From the NCBI GenBank assembly GCA_963931865.1, contig OZ007513.1, forward strand, positions 1,512,560 to 1,576,559: DNA of 64,000 bases. The letters run 5' to 3'. Shown here piece after piece: positions 24,001 through 33,728 of the stretch (positions are counted from its first letter, which is position 1; the number at the start of each line of letters is the position of its first letter). This stretch comes from Axinella damicornis. Lineage: Eukaryota; Porifera; Demospongiae; Axinellida; Axinellidae. The notes under the pieces were generated by a model. It was not told the DNA's origin and did not search any database. It saw nothing but the letters and a program-made list of their open reading frames with translations. Position numbers and translations under genes: made by a program.

Positions 24001-27000
24001 CGTTGACTCTGTTACAACAGAATGCAACATAGCCGAGCTGCTGAATTGTTCGCAAATGGTAGAAACACTGCTCCTGTCAGTTAGAGAGAAATTAGATTAC
24101 ATTTTGTAACACATATCTACCACTACCATTGGAGAGCAAAATTTAAGCATAATATCTTACATGGCTAGCTATCTCTTCATTGATCCTCTGAATGTTCAAA
24201 TCTTAGAACTGGATCTCTTACCCCTATGATTTGGTTCAGTAGTCCCAGGTGCACAGACTTCCTCAGAGAGTCAAGGGAGCATGCTTGAGTGCCAGGTTCA
24301 TCCGATGGGACCAGATGACACACACTACCAATCTGAAGAACACACAGGCATTGTGAGGTGAGCCGGAGCAAGTACACAGCTATGCATAACATAGAGTCAT
24401 TGCAAGCACATGACCTGCATGCAGTTCTGAAGTTAGTGCTCCACATGACTGACTATACCACAGTCTTAGACTACAGTCACACAAAGTACATACAAACACA
24501 TGCACAACACAGGAACTGTGGATCAGGCTGAAGTAGGCACCTGAAACAGTATGTTGACAACCGAGTTCACATCCTCAGGATTCAGAGCAGGAATCACGAT
24601 GCTGTAGTTGGCTCCAGGAGACAGTTCGACACGCCTCCTCATGAAGTGACCCACTGGATGGCTTGCAGATAGTTTGGAGGAGAGGGGTGAGGCAAGGGTC
24701 TGAGTGTAGGTTATAGCCTGGAGGGGGGTGGACCGTGCAGTTTGTGATGGGTGCCTCAAAAAAGCTGTACACAAGTGTGTTCTACACAATAAATTATGGT
24801 ATACATGCAGCACTAATAACTTAAGAGCAGCTGACCTGTGACTCATTGAGATTGCCGTGCGCAAAGCAGAGCAGAGTGATATCGGACAGCAGGTGGTCAC
24901 CAAACTGGACAATTTGATCCAGATCAAGTCCAGCTCCCTCCATCTCTGACAGCAGCTCCCAGTGTCTCCAGTACGGCTGCTCAAGAACAACCCTGTGGAG
25001 AGGAGAAACATCAGCATCTGAACACCGGAGATTTCTTACATTGAATGGTTGACTTACGATTGTATGTATCGGTAGTAGAGGTATGGTAGGGTAGTGAGGT
25101 TGTAGTTTCTCAGGTACTCTGTTACAGCATAATTTGCCAGGTGGTAAAAGTTGTAACTCCCTTGTAGGGTAGCTCTGTCAGTGAGGGCTGTAGGAACAAA
25201 TATGTGTTTATGAACAAGCACATTGGAGCACAATCATGTATTCACAAGTAGTGGGAGAGGGTAGAAGAGGGTACTCATGATCACATCCACAGAGGAGCAT
25301 ATGGACAGACAGACGCTCACCGCCAGCCACTGTGCTAATGAACTTCCTGAAGATGGCTGGGTCACTGAGTCCACTAAAACTGAGGGTGAGTCCATTGGGG
25401 GAGGGGGAGAGAGAGTAGGAGTAGCCGACTTCCTTCGCTGCATAAACTTTAGACTGTAGCACCGCATTCACCAGAGAGACAAACAGCAGGGACTTTGCTG
25501 GAAGATACAAAATACATGTGCATCACACACTACAAAGGTTGCACAGCTAACAAATGCATTACAGATGCAAGTCCATGCAGCCGGAAGGATACAACTCGGC
25601 GCATATACTTATTCACACACTCAACAAGGGTAATGAAGCACAATACGCCTACGACATTCTTGTAGCTACAGTTTTGCTTGAATATTGCCTAGGCAAACAA
25701 CTTAGTGTTACACTAAGCTAGCACTACAGCACTGTCACGAAACATACAATATTCATGAACACAGCTGAAATTAACTACATATGCAGAGTTGTAGGTGGCA
25801 ATTATGACATGCATGCACTGCAGTTGTTTCCTACCACTCCATTCTGCAGTGGTCTCAGCATGTGATGTGTTGAGGTTACAGTGGAGGTAGACATGAGGCA
25901 CATGGAACTCTGTGTCCTGCAACCACCACAGAGAAACACCTGGCAGGTCTGGGGTGGGAGAGAGAGATGGTGGAAGACAAAATGAACATGTACCTCAAAC
26001 GTTACTTTTAGTATGAGCTGGCCAGGTGGACACAATCCAAGTCCAGTAAAGAAGTATCCACGAGGCCAGAGTATAATGCAAGTCATGACACATCACTCCA
26101 AGAAAAGCTGGCCCCACTAGTTACCCAAACCAAGAGTGTCCTTGCAAATTGATTGTAACATGTCAAGAGCCAATTTAGGCATATACATACGTATGGTCAC
26201 ACTTACCATCAATGGGAACTACCACAGGAGTATCTGAGGCATTAACTGGTGGTTCCAATACCTCCAAATCCTCAGGAATGAATTGGTTGGTTCCAGGAAG
26301 GTGCAGGTCACCAGAGACACTGATGTGCTGCCAGTATTCAACCAGGGGAGTGGAGAGGTTGGTTTCTTGGTAAGGGGTGCCATAAATTGGCTCATACTAG
26401 GAGAAATGGAGAAAGAGATGAATGTCAGCAGCAGTACATAATATGGGGAACCATTCTCAGACTTTTGAAAGCAGAAAGATAATTATATATTATACCTCCA
26501 TGTAAAACAAACCTGTGTCAGTACTGGCCATGGCACATTCACAGGGCTATCTTGTCTCACGGTGGGACGGCTGCTGCCATTGAAATTGAGTTTCTGTGTC
26601 CCAATGAACACCACACTGTTGTCTGGAGTGAGGTAGCTCAGGGTGTCAGCCACCAGAGTGGAGTTGAAGAGGAAGCGATATGGAGAGGCCAGGAAATCAG
26701 CTGGGTCTGTAGCAAGACGCATTGCCTCTGAGATGGTCCTGTTGGGAGGTGTGTGTGAAGGAGGTGGAGATGTGGGCAATGAAGGGGAGAGAGGTACAAA
26801 TGCGAACCAGGATAGCTTGCCGACAACATGTAGCATAATGCAACTTACACAGCGTAGTCACTGGGTTTGTCTCTCTCAGCATAGTCAAACTTCAACTTGT
26901 TGACTCTCACAAAGTCATTCCATTCCTGCATCCCAAGATTACCCTGGAGCAACCTTATGTACTGAAACATGATTGCAATAATTTCACTGATGTGAGGCAG

Positions 27001-30000
27001 GCCATCGTTAGTGACGTCGATTGAAACAAACAGCAGTGTATAAGAATCCGTGTTAAGTTCCACGCCAGCAGACAGACTCGTGGCATAGCGCTCGTTTCGT
27101 AACTTGGATAGAATGCTCCCCTCACCTTTGTGACCTATGTACCTAGTCAGGAACTGAGACATGGCATTCCTATACTTGTACTGCAAGGGAGGGGTCTGCC
27201 AGTAGATGTGAAGTGTGTTCTTATCAGCCACAGTGTAGTAGTGCACAATCTTCCCATTGTACCCGGGAGGGAAGGAGGTTGTGTTGAATGTGGGAGCACC
27301 GACACCATGATTGGTGATAGGGGAGAAGGATTCATTAGCCCACAGCATCAGGTTCGCAATGGGGTCCCTGCCATATATTATCAGTTGCATCTGAGGAGAC
27401 ATATAGTGGAGGAGGAATGCATATAGAGTTGAAGGAGTGGGAGAAACGGAGGACAAAAGGAAGGGGATCCGGAAAAGGGAAAAGAAGCAAGGAGGTGCTT
27501 ATACACTGAAAGAAACAAAGGGACAAATGAATATTTATGGCCTGGTGTTGTTGTTCTAGTACCACACTGTTAGTTGGGATACAGTTTTGGCAATCTATTA
27601 GTTCTCGTAACTCAAACTTTATTTATGGTTGCTAGATCACTATCTGTAGCTAGTCTTATTAACAACAAAATGCTTGTTTTGTCTACAGCCAGTGAGATAT
27701 ATATATTACAAGTAATAAAAAACATTTAAAATGTAACAGGATGTAGCTAGGGATACCAGAACGGCAAAAAGTAAGGAAACAAGGTAGGGATGATCACACA
27801 AAACAGTGAAGTATACAACCCCCCTACAGAGATCTTTTTCCATAATACGTGTATAATGAAAAAAGATATGTAGGGGGATTGTATACTTCACTGTTTTGTG
27901 TGATCATCCCTACCTTGTTTCCTTACTTTTTGCCGTTCTGGTATCCCTACATCCTGTTACATTTTAAATGTTTTTTATTACTTGTTTATGTCATGTTTTT
28001 AGCAGCAGGCGCATACATACTGAACTCTGGCATTTACACTGCGAGCAATGGCTGAAGAATTTACTTATGGTTCCACAACAGCGCAAGGCACTTCTAATTC
28101 AGCGATCTTGAATAATAATTACGTATTGTTGCTAAGTGATCGTTTAAGTGCGCATGCGTACAAACATGAAAATGGCGTGACAAATGAAGCCATAGTTATT
28201 GAGTGGGCAGCTGCAGCCGCCTGGTGAAGACTTGGAGTTTGCGAAAAAGCGATGGGCTGGTGCACTGCTCGGTGTAAAATGCTGCTGTTTCGTGCGAAAA
28301 CCATCATGAGGGATTGAGGCGACGTTGAGCTAGCCCGTCTGAAAGAAGAAAGAAGAAAGAAGAAGAAGAAGAAGAAGAAAGAAAAACAATTTGCTCGTTT
28401 TGCGAGTACCTGGTGTGGTACTTTCGCGACGGTTTTTCGCGATGTGAGGAGTCTTGTTGGTCATGAAAACACTCGAAGATGAACGGTATGTTGTTATAAA
28501 GGCTTATAAGTGTACCGTTTCTGAGATTTGGAGAGATTTTTTTGTATTAGCATATATTGCGTGTACGTCGTATCCCTACATACAGAGTCTACCGACTCTG
28601 TGATATATACAGGCTTCAGTGAGTCCCCAGAGAGAAATGTACCTGCCACATTCAGTATTGTACTGATTCTGAATCCATATACGGTTGAATAAGAATTGCA
28701 AGTGTAGTCTACATAACTGAAATACCCCCAGTGCATATGGCATGCATGTGCATACATTACCGATAGATGCGGGCATGGATGGGCACCATCCATCATCACT
28801 GTGCATTCAGTATCGCAATTGCAAATGGAGTCTACATGTCTGAAATAGCACTATGCTGGTATATTGGCATACATGTGCACACACTACCCACTGATGTGGG
28901 CAAAGATGGGCACCATCCATCATCAAAGCTTTCCACATTCACGCTACGACGTATTAGCCCATATGAATCTGGGAAAATGGTGCTTCAAAAATGGCCATTT
29001 GGAGGTTCCTTCTGTGTGAAAAGGAGTGCTAATGTGCATGTGTGGACCAGCTACACAGGAAGGCAAGCAGCTTTTCCTGTGCTAAGTGTGCATACAAAAT
29101 TGAAGGACACAGACATAAATACTTCTCATGAAGAGGATAGATACCTGGTTTGCTGAGTAGTGAGTGCTGTAGTAATCAAGAAGGTCCTCCAGGATATTAG
29201 GGTTGTCGAGAGTTTGTAAGTTTCCTGTTGCAAATTGAGAAAATGGGTGGGCAGGATTTGATACATGCTTTAGAAGCTGCCACAATCTCCATTCGTCAGA
29301 CTGCAAGTTCTTTTCATGTTCTGCATTAACGGCATGTGATTCATTGCTGACAGCCCCAGGAGTGAATAGAGGAGCAATGAAGAACTGAGCAAACATGTCC
29401 AGGGCCTGCTCAAGGTAATCTGCCTCCACTGAAAAGTAGTAATCTGTTTCCTGTGTTGAGGTGAACGCATTATCGTACCCCCCATGGGTGGAGAGGAAGT
29501 TTGAATAAACATGTTCATTGGGATACTTTTGTGTCCCCAGGAACAGCATGTGCTCGCAGAAGTGGGCCAGTCCCTGCACCTCTGGTGGGTCACTGAAGGA
29601 CCCCACCGCTACATCCATTGCCGCAGCAGAGATGTTTGAATCTGGGTCAGAGATGAGCAAGACTCGAAGCTGGTTTTCTAGACACAGCACCTGATAGGTT
29701 CGGTTATCCCTTGCCGATTTTTCAACCTCAGTATTTGGTTGGGGTAGTGGTGTCACAGCTGGTGTGGCAGTGGGGGACGGCACATGGGATGAAACAGAAG
29801 TCACGTACCCCGATTGCTGAGAGGGACTAGGAGACAGCATTGTAGTGGGAGGTATCTGTTCATGGGATGCTACAGACGCTGAGGTTGGAGCAAGACTGGT
29901 CATAACTGATACTGGGTAATATGAAGAAGCTACTGATATTGAAGACATTGTTTGTTGAAATGATAAAGCGGTTGTTATTTGAGGAAGCATTGTGGACAAA

Positions 30001-30872
30001 GAGGGTGTAGCTTGAAGCCGAGGGGTGATCATGGTGGTGAGATGAGAAGATGTGGACAGTGAGGGGGTAGCTTGAACCAGAGAGATCACTGTAGGGAGAT
30101 GAGACATTGGTATTTGTGTGGAAACTTGAGAAGCTAGTGGCGATATTGTCTTGGGCGTGTGAGACATGGAGCTTGAATGGTCAGCCGTGGAAGCAGATGA
30201 ACTGGGGTTGGTTGTCGTAGCAACAGACCAGGTGGATTGGGTTGGGGTAGGACCAAATGAGCTGAACTGGGTTACTGATGAAGCCATGGGAACTGATGGA
30301 GTCATCATAGGAGTTGAAGAACCAGATTTTGCAGTCGTAGAAGCTGATGAAGTATGCAGGGTTGGTATGGCAGCTGAAGAGCTGGGTACTATCATACCTT
30401 GCGATTGCAAACTTGCCTGCGTTCGGCTGGTAAACATAACCACTGGTGAGATCACTGAGTGCGATGAAGCTGCGTTAGAAGGGGTTGGTACAGGCGTTGA
30501 TAGGTTTACTTCGGATGTTGTATTGCTCTCCACGACTGAGCTTGAAGTGTGGGCCATCGACGTTCCAGTCTGTGTTCCAGCTCCGCCCTCATGGCCACCT
30601 GTACCAGTACTAGAGCTACCGAACTCTACTAAAACGACAAACATAGCCACTCCCATCAGCAACGCCACAAGAAGAATCAGAGCACAAATAAGAACTATTC
30701 CAAAGCAACAATGTCTTGGTTTACTGCTCCGTGCACGTACTGGTGTAGGATTATGCAGTTTCACCTCCTCCTCTTCTTCAAATGGGTTGTCACTATCACT
30801 GTCATCTGATTGGTCACCCTCCCCAAACACCTGCATTAGAGGTATACCTTCTTCGTTTCGAAATTGTGACAT
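11975..30872 (-). CDS. Gene B: membrane-anchored protein with three tandem insulysin-like M16 units
   Basis: This is a predicted type II membrane zinc metallopeptidase of family M16 (insulysin/nardilysin type), about 3316 residues from 37 exons. Layout: acidic cytoplasmic tail, one membrane helix, Ser/Thr-rich stalk, then units B1, B2 and B3. Each unit has the N-half zinc site HFCEH plus EHEKN, and in the C-half the RTIQQLGY segment carrying the Arg and Tyr that bind substrate in insulysin. Every splice site follows GT-AG and phases add up to one continuous frame through all 37 exons. Many NxS/T sequons (NESH, NTTS, NLTT, NQSQ) fit an extracellular location. The stop TAA (11977-11975) lies in B3. 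I know of no described enzyme with three full M16 units. An alternative is separate transcripts per unit, but the units inside lack start exons or anchors. Transcript evidence is lacking. Confidence 0.8.
14300..14379 (-). pseudogene. tRNA-like sequence in a B3 intron (tRNA pseudogene or SINE head)
   Basis: On the minus strand the ends CTGCTTC and GAGGCAG pair (one G-T). A-box-like TAGCTCAGTTGGTAGT and B-box-like GGTTTGAATCC are spaced as in a tRNA, and TGGC-CTTGAAA-GCCA forms an anticodon arm with a TGA triplet. The D stem is mismatched and the long variable arm of true Ser tRNAs is not evident. A more decayed tRNA-like insert lies in the equivalent intron of C2. Confidence 0.45.
16306..16375. 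mobile_element. Short inverted-repeat insert in the B3 intron, shared with B2 and D2
   Basis: CTAGCTTCTTCCCAGCC on the left and GGCCTGGAAATGAGGCTAG on the right form a rough inverted pair related to the TAGCCTCGTT family. Equivalent copies lie at 21701-21763 (B2) and 60148-60215 (D2) in the same intron, so it predates the unit duplications. Confidence 0.55.
16631..22930 (-). CDS. Unit B2: insulysin-like M16 unit 2 of gene B
   Basis: It begins inside the fusion exon 22930-22101, after the B1 end, and carries HFCEHMLFLGTQKYPNEH and EHEKN. Further exons: 21599-21058, 20807-20582, 20428-20236, 20159-20046, 19675-19499, 19395-19266, 19200-19050, 18928-18752, 18475-18365, 18263-18171, 17949-17745, and fusion exon 17460-16631. 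Exon lengths (542, 226, 193, 114, 177, 130, 151, 177, 111, 93, 205, 830) equal those of D1 and D2. There is no anchor, stalk or signal peptide before it, so it can only be made as part of a longer chain. All catalytic and substrate-binding residues I can locate are intact. Confidence 0.85.
18032..18061. repeat. Poly(G) tract, 30 nt, in the last-but-one intron of B2
   Basis: Uninterrupted G run in intron 18170-17950 (poly-C in the sense of gene B). The flank GCACTAACAGCCTTACAGAC also occurs, inverted, next to the poly-C at the right end of the window in D2. Confidence 0.95.
18690..18729. mobile_element. 40-bp micro-hairpin insertion with 9-bp target duplication, in B2
   Basis: Two perfect 18-bp arms (TAGCCTCGTTCCCAGGCC and its complement) surround ACGC. 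AGGCTGAAG precedes (18681-18689) and follows (18730-18738). The matching intron of B1 (around 24530) has the empty site. D2 carries the same insertion at 63297-63333. Confidence 0.85.
22101..27390 (-). CDS. Unit B1: insulysin-like M16 unit 1 of gene B (exons after the anchor)
   Basis: Exons: 27390-26849, 26738-26513, 26396-26207, 25948-25835, 25497-25321, 25187-25058, 24992-24836, 24717-24541, 24332-24222, 24073-23981, 23371-23167, and the fusion exon 22930-22101. Intron phases run 0, 2, 0, 1, 1, 1, 2, 0, 0, 0, 0, 1. The first three exons hold the rest of the catalytic half and the hinge, the others the C-terminal half. Compared with B2, the 24992 exon has two extra codons and the 26396 exon one fewer, both in frame. 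The Arg of LRTIQQLGY is present. The catalytic HFCEH of this unit is in the anchor exon. Confidence 0.85.
23372..23980. other. Long B1 intron with one repeat end
   Basis: This 609-bp intron precedes the 23371-23167 exon. TAGCCTCGTTCCCAG occurs at 23436-23450 without a visible partner end. No other feature was seen. Confidence 0.5.
27391..29144. other. First intron of gene B
   Basis: This 1754-bp intron holds a 278-bp hairpin (27708-27985), a GAA-rich run (about 28336-28385), and a diverged duplication of about 140 bp sharing GATGGGCACCATCCATCATC (28650-28790 and 28800-28925). Parts of the duplicated sequence match the equivalent introns of B2 and D2 (CAGTATTG, GATTCTGAA), so it is old intron sequence. 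Confidence 0.6.
27708..27985. mobile_element. 278-bp near-perfect hairpin (foldback MITE)
   Basis: Left arm from ACAAGTAATAAAAAACATTT and right arm ending in its complement match over about 130 bp, apart from a 4-base GCTA insertion in the left arm and scattered changes near the loop (about 27837-27857). No gene. No clear target duplication. Confidence 0.75.
29145..30872 (-). CDS. Gene B exon 1: tail, membrane anchor, stalk and start of unit B1
   Basis: Single exon of 576 codons, donor GTATCT at 29144. Met at 30872 is chosen because genes C and D begin with the same kind of tail (EGIPLM followed by an acidic cluster). Residues 20-36 are rich in Asp, Glu and Ser. Residues about 56-82 form one hydrophobic helix flanked by basic residues, so the N-terminus should be cytoplasmic. 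Residues about 84-385 are Ser/Thr/Pro-rich and probably O-glycosylated. The peptidase fold starts near 390, with the zinc site HFCEH at 437-441 and EHEKN downstream. No signal peptide is seen. Confidence 0.85.
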
Positions 30873-31486
30873 TTTAAAAGTTCCTTAATATTATGGTGTT
30901 GTATGACAGAGAAGTGCAGGTTAAGTCAGTTTGTAGGGTTGACTTTCACATTCTGAAATATAATGACAGAACAAACAAAGATAAATAATTATATATTACA
31001 GGCTTTAAATAACTAGGAAGGACCTTAGCATGTGGGGGAGCAGAATGGTGGGGATTGAAGGGTATACAGAGCATTACAGTGGTGTGTGGATGTGTGCTAT
31101 TTGATGCCTTTGAGGACCAGGATCAGCAAACAAGAGTAATCTAGGTCTCAATCCAACCCATAAGTTGGGTTGCCTCTGCTGGAGTTTAGCCTCATCCTAG
31201 CTGTATCCCACCTCCTGCCATTGGTCACTTAAAATCAAACTCGACATCCAATAATACAATTATGAATAATGTTTATTTCCACTAGGGAGTAGCTGGTATA
31301 TGAATATTATATGGCCAAGTTGCAATTGTACACAAGGATGTTTTGGAATGAGCAATTGCTTGAGCCAGCACCAATGTGCGAAATCATGAACTGAAGCCTA
31401 TAGTCCAAGTTACTTTGTACGGTAAGGACACTGTGGTAGAAGTATTATGAGAGAAGGGAATTGAAAAACATCAACCTTCACTAGCT

Positions 31487-31624
31487 TCACTGCAGATCGA
31501 TGCAGTTACTGTTCACACAGCTTCACTGATGCAACAAGTGCATATTGGAAGTGAAGTTCACTTCATTATGCACTTGTTGCATCAGTGAAGCTGTGTGAAC
31601 AGTAACTGCATCGATCTGCAGTGA
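31487..31624. repeat. Near-perfect hairpin, 57-bp arms
   Basis: TCACTGCAGATCGATGCAGT begins the left arm (31487-31543), and the right arm (31568-31624) is its complement. The 24-base loop contains a smaller palindrome (GAAGTGAAGTTCACTTC). Probably a foldback element. Confidence 0.85.
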
Positions 31625-33136
31625 CTAATCCTAGAGTTGAAGTAATCAAATTTAACTTTAATTGGGCCACCCAGCAATATACTGCTATTCTTATACAGTG
31701 ACGGATTTGCCATGATTGCCAGTGTTTTGTTACTATGTTGCGTCAGTGTTACTATGTTTTCATACAGTATTAATCATCAGTGTTCTGGCAGTTTATCCTT
31801 ACCTCTATTGCTTATATCTGCTGTTTGTGCTGTTTGTTCATAAATTGTACTGCTTGTTTCAATTCACTTGTAATCAGCAGTCAATGATTGTTCCTTTCTC
31901 CGTATGTATATTCAGTATCTGGTGTGCCCCAGCAGAAATGGAAACGTCCAACCCAGACCAGCCACCCCCCTCTCCCCTCCCCCCTCCCCCACCCTCTCCC
32001 CTCTCTCCCCCTTCCCTCTCCTCCCTCCCCCCCCTCTCCCCTCATCCAACCTCCTCCAGCTCACCAGATGGTAATCGCAAACACTGAGCATGAGAGTAGT
32101 CGTACATGACAAGTTCGTGAGTGAAGCAATAGCTGTGTCAGTGTTAAACAGCTCAAAGGTAAGCTAAACTGGACCCGGATGGTATCCACACCAGCGTCCA
32201 TAAAAAAAAATTGCGAATGATTGCAGAGGACCGTCAAGGTATATAAGCAGCAATTCTAAGCATGGACACACACACACATGATATAGTATGGGTGCTGATT
32301 TTTTCCCCCTGGATCACCTTTTCCTTTATAATCGATCTATAAGCATTCACTCACTACTATAACCTAATCATCATGCTTTGCTAATGCCCTTTAACGATTG
32401 CACAAAGAAATGGACATGTTAAGACAGTCCCTCACTCTCAGTTGTTCTTGTAAACCCAGAGTGAGTGATTTTGATCACCGCACACAATGCGTCGGAAAAC
32501 TCACCACAACAGAGGTACACCAAGATATCTGAATGTGAACTAAAATTTGTGTCATAAAATAATGATAAAGTTTGTGTCATAATGAACATACTAGCCTTGT
32601 TCACAGTTGCAGGCTATCAATGTAGGCCTAGCTACCAAGAATGTCTCTGCTATTGTGTGTAACAATGGTTGATGTAGAGATATGTAGATCAACATATCAG
32701 ATGGTATTCCATCCAGTGCACATGGCAGTATGTTACGCTTGTGCACTTACATTAGTCAGCAAAGAGACACTGACTACAATACTCTGAGTTATATCCATGG
32801 ATTGACCGTCCTAGTCCAGACCTCCGTCACCTCCCTCATCTCTAGGCGAAGCCAGACCCTCAGACGCCCTACGCAAGGGCTTCAGTCTAGACTAATGCCC
32901 CTCCTAATTTTATCCTACGTCACAGTAGAGTAGCTACACATTTATGCCTACCTTATAGCTTAAGGACAGAAGAGGAATTTGCTGGCGAAACGTAACTGGA
33001 TAGCAGCTTCACGAACTCAATCAAGGGGGGTCAACTTTAACAACTGTTCGTCCCCATTCCCAAACGAGCCCCGCCTGGTCTAAACAAAATAATTAATAAC
33101 AACAACTTCACGTGACCTAAACGTCATAATCTCAAT

Positions 33137-33195
33137 TCCGGCCGGAGGCGTGTCTCTCAATCTCGCGGCGCGGGCCGCGGGCGGGCCGGCCATGC
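33137..33195. promoter_or_regulatory. CpG-rich patch, possible promoter element
   Basis: About 60 bp of almost pure G+C with many CpG (GGCCGGAGGCG, CGCGGCGCGGGCCGCGGGC), unlike the surrounding DNA. It lies 2.3 kb upstream of gene B on the minus strand and downstream of gene C. A promoter role is inference only. Confidence 0.3.
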
Positions 33196-33728
33196 GCCAC
33201 ATTCCATTCCGCACTCGCTTTCACAGCACAATCCACGGTGACTCGATATAGCTATGTACAGTGTACTTGCAAACGAGTTAACGCGCCTCACTGAGCAATC
33301 CACTTCCTTTCGGTTGCTGTGAATTCAATACTCAAGCAAACAACAGTTACTGGTTTGCAGTGGAGCTGAAACAGTCTTGAATCTCTGTCCATGCACCCCT
33401 GGTCTGGCGGTTCACTGCTAGGAGGGATTTCTACCAGACTATCCTGCCACTACCCTATTCGAGGTGTTGTATGACAGTCCATCAAAAGATTATTAAACCC
33501 TTTGTCCAGCAGATATATTTTCTATATTACTGTTGTGGGAGAACATCTTTTTTGATTCATGAAAAAAAATTTAAGGTGCAAAGAAATGGCTTCTTTCAAC
33601 TTAAAGAAGATAGAACTGCAACACATCCCTTAACATAGCTACATGTATCAAGGGTAGTAAACAATTATGTTTACCAATTTAGGTGCTCGTTTCACTGTGA
33701 GATAGTTAGTTGTTTGAGGTCAAACAAC

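Larger units (their letters stand above)
30873..33728. other. Spacer between genes B and C
   Basis: It should contain the promoter and 5'UTR of gene B and the 3'UTR of gene C. Upstream of both the B and C start codons (minus strand) lies a related stretch: a TCTCTGTC pyrimidine tract, then ACACCATAA or GCACCATAA. In C it reads like a splice acceptor (GATACAG), hinting at a 5'UTR intron. Other content: a hairpin at 31487-31624, a polypyrimidine run at 31966-32060, and a very CpG-rich patch at 33137-33195. Short open frames here look random. Confidence 0.5.

Noticed and set aside
30166..30888. 240-residue plus-strand frame opposite gene B exon 1
   Set aside because: It is the antisense of the low-complexity stalk and tail coding sequence. 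The minus strand has the domain and phase evidence.
31716..32109. Plus-strand frame with hydrophobic start and proline-rich end
   Set aside because: It has no homology that I recognise. The proline part is a polypyrimidine run and no splice context supports it.
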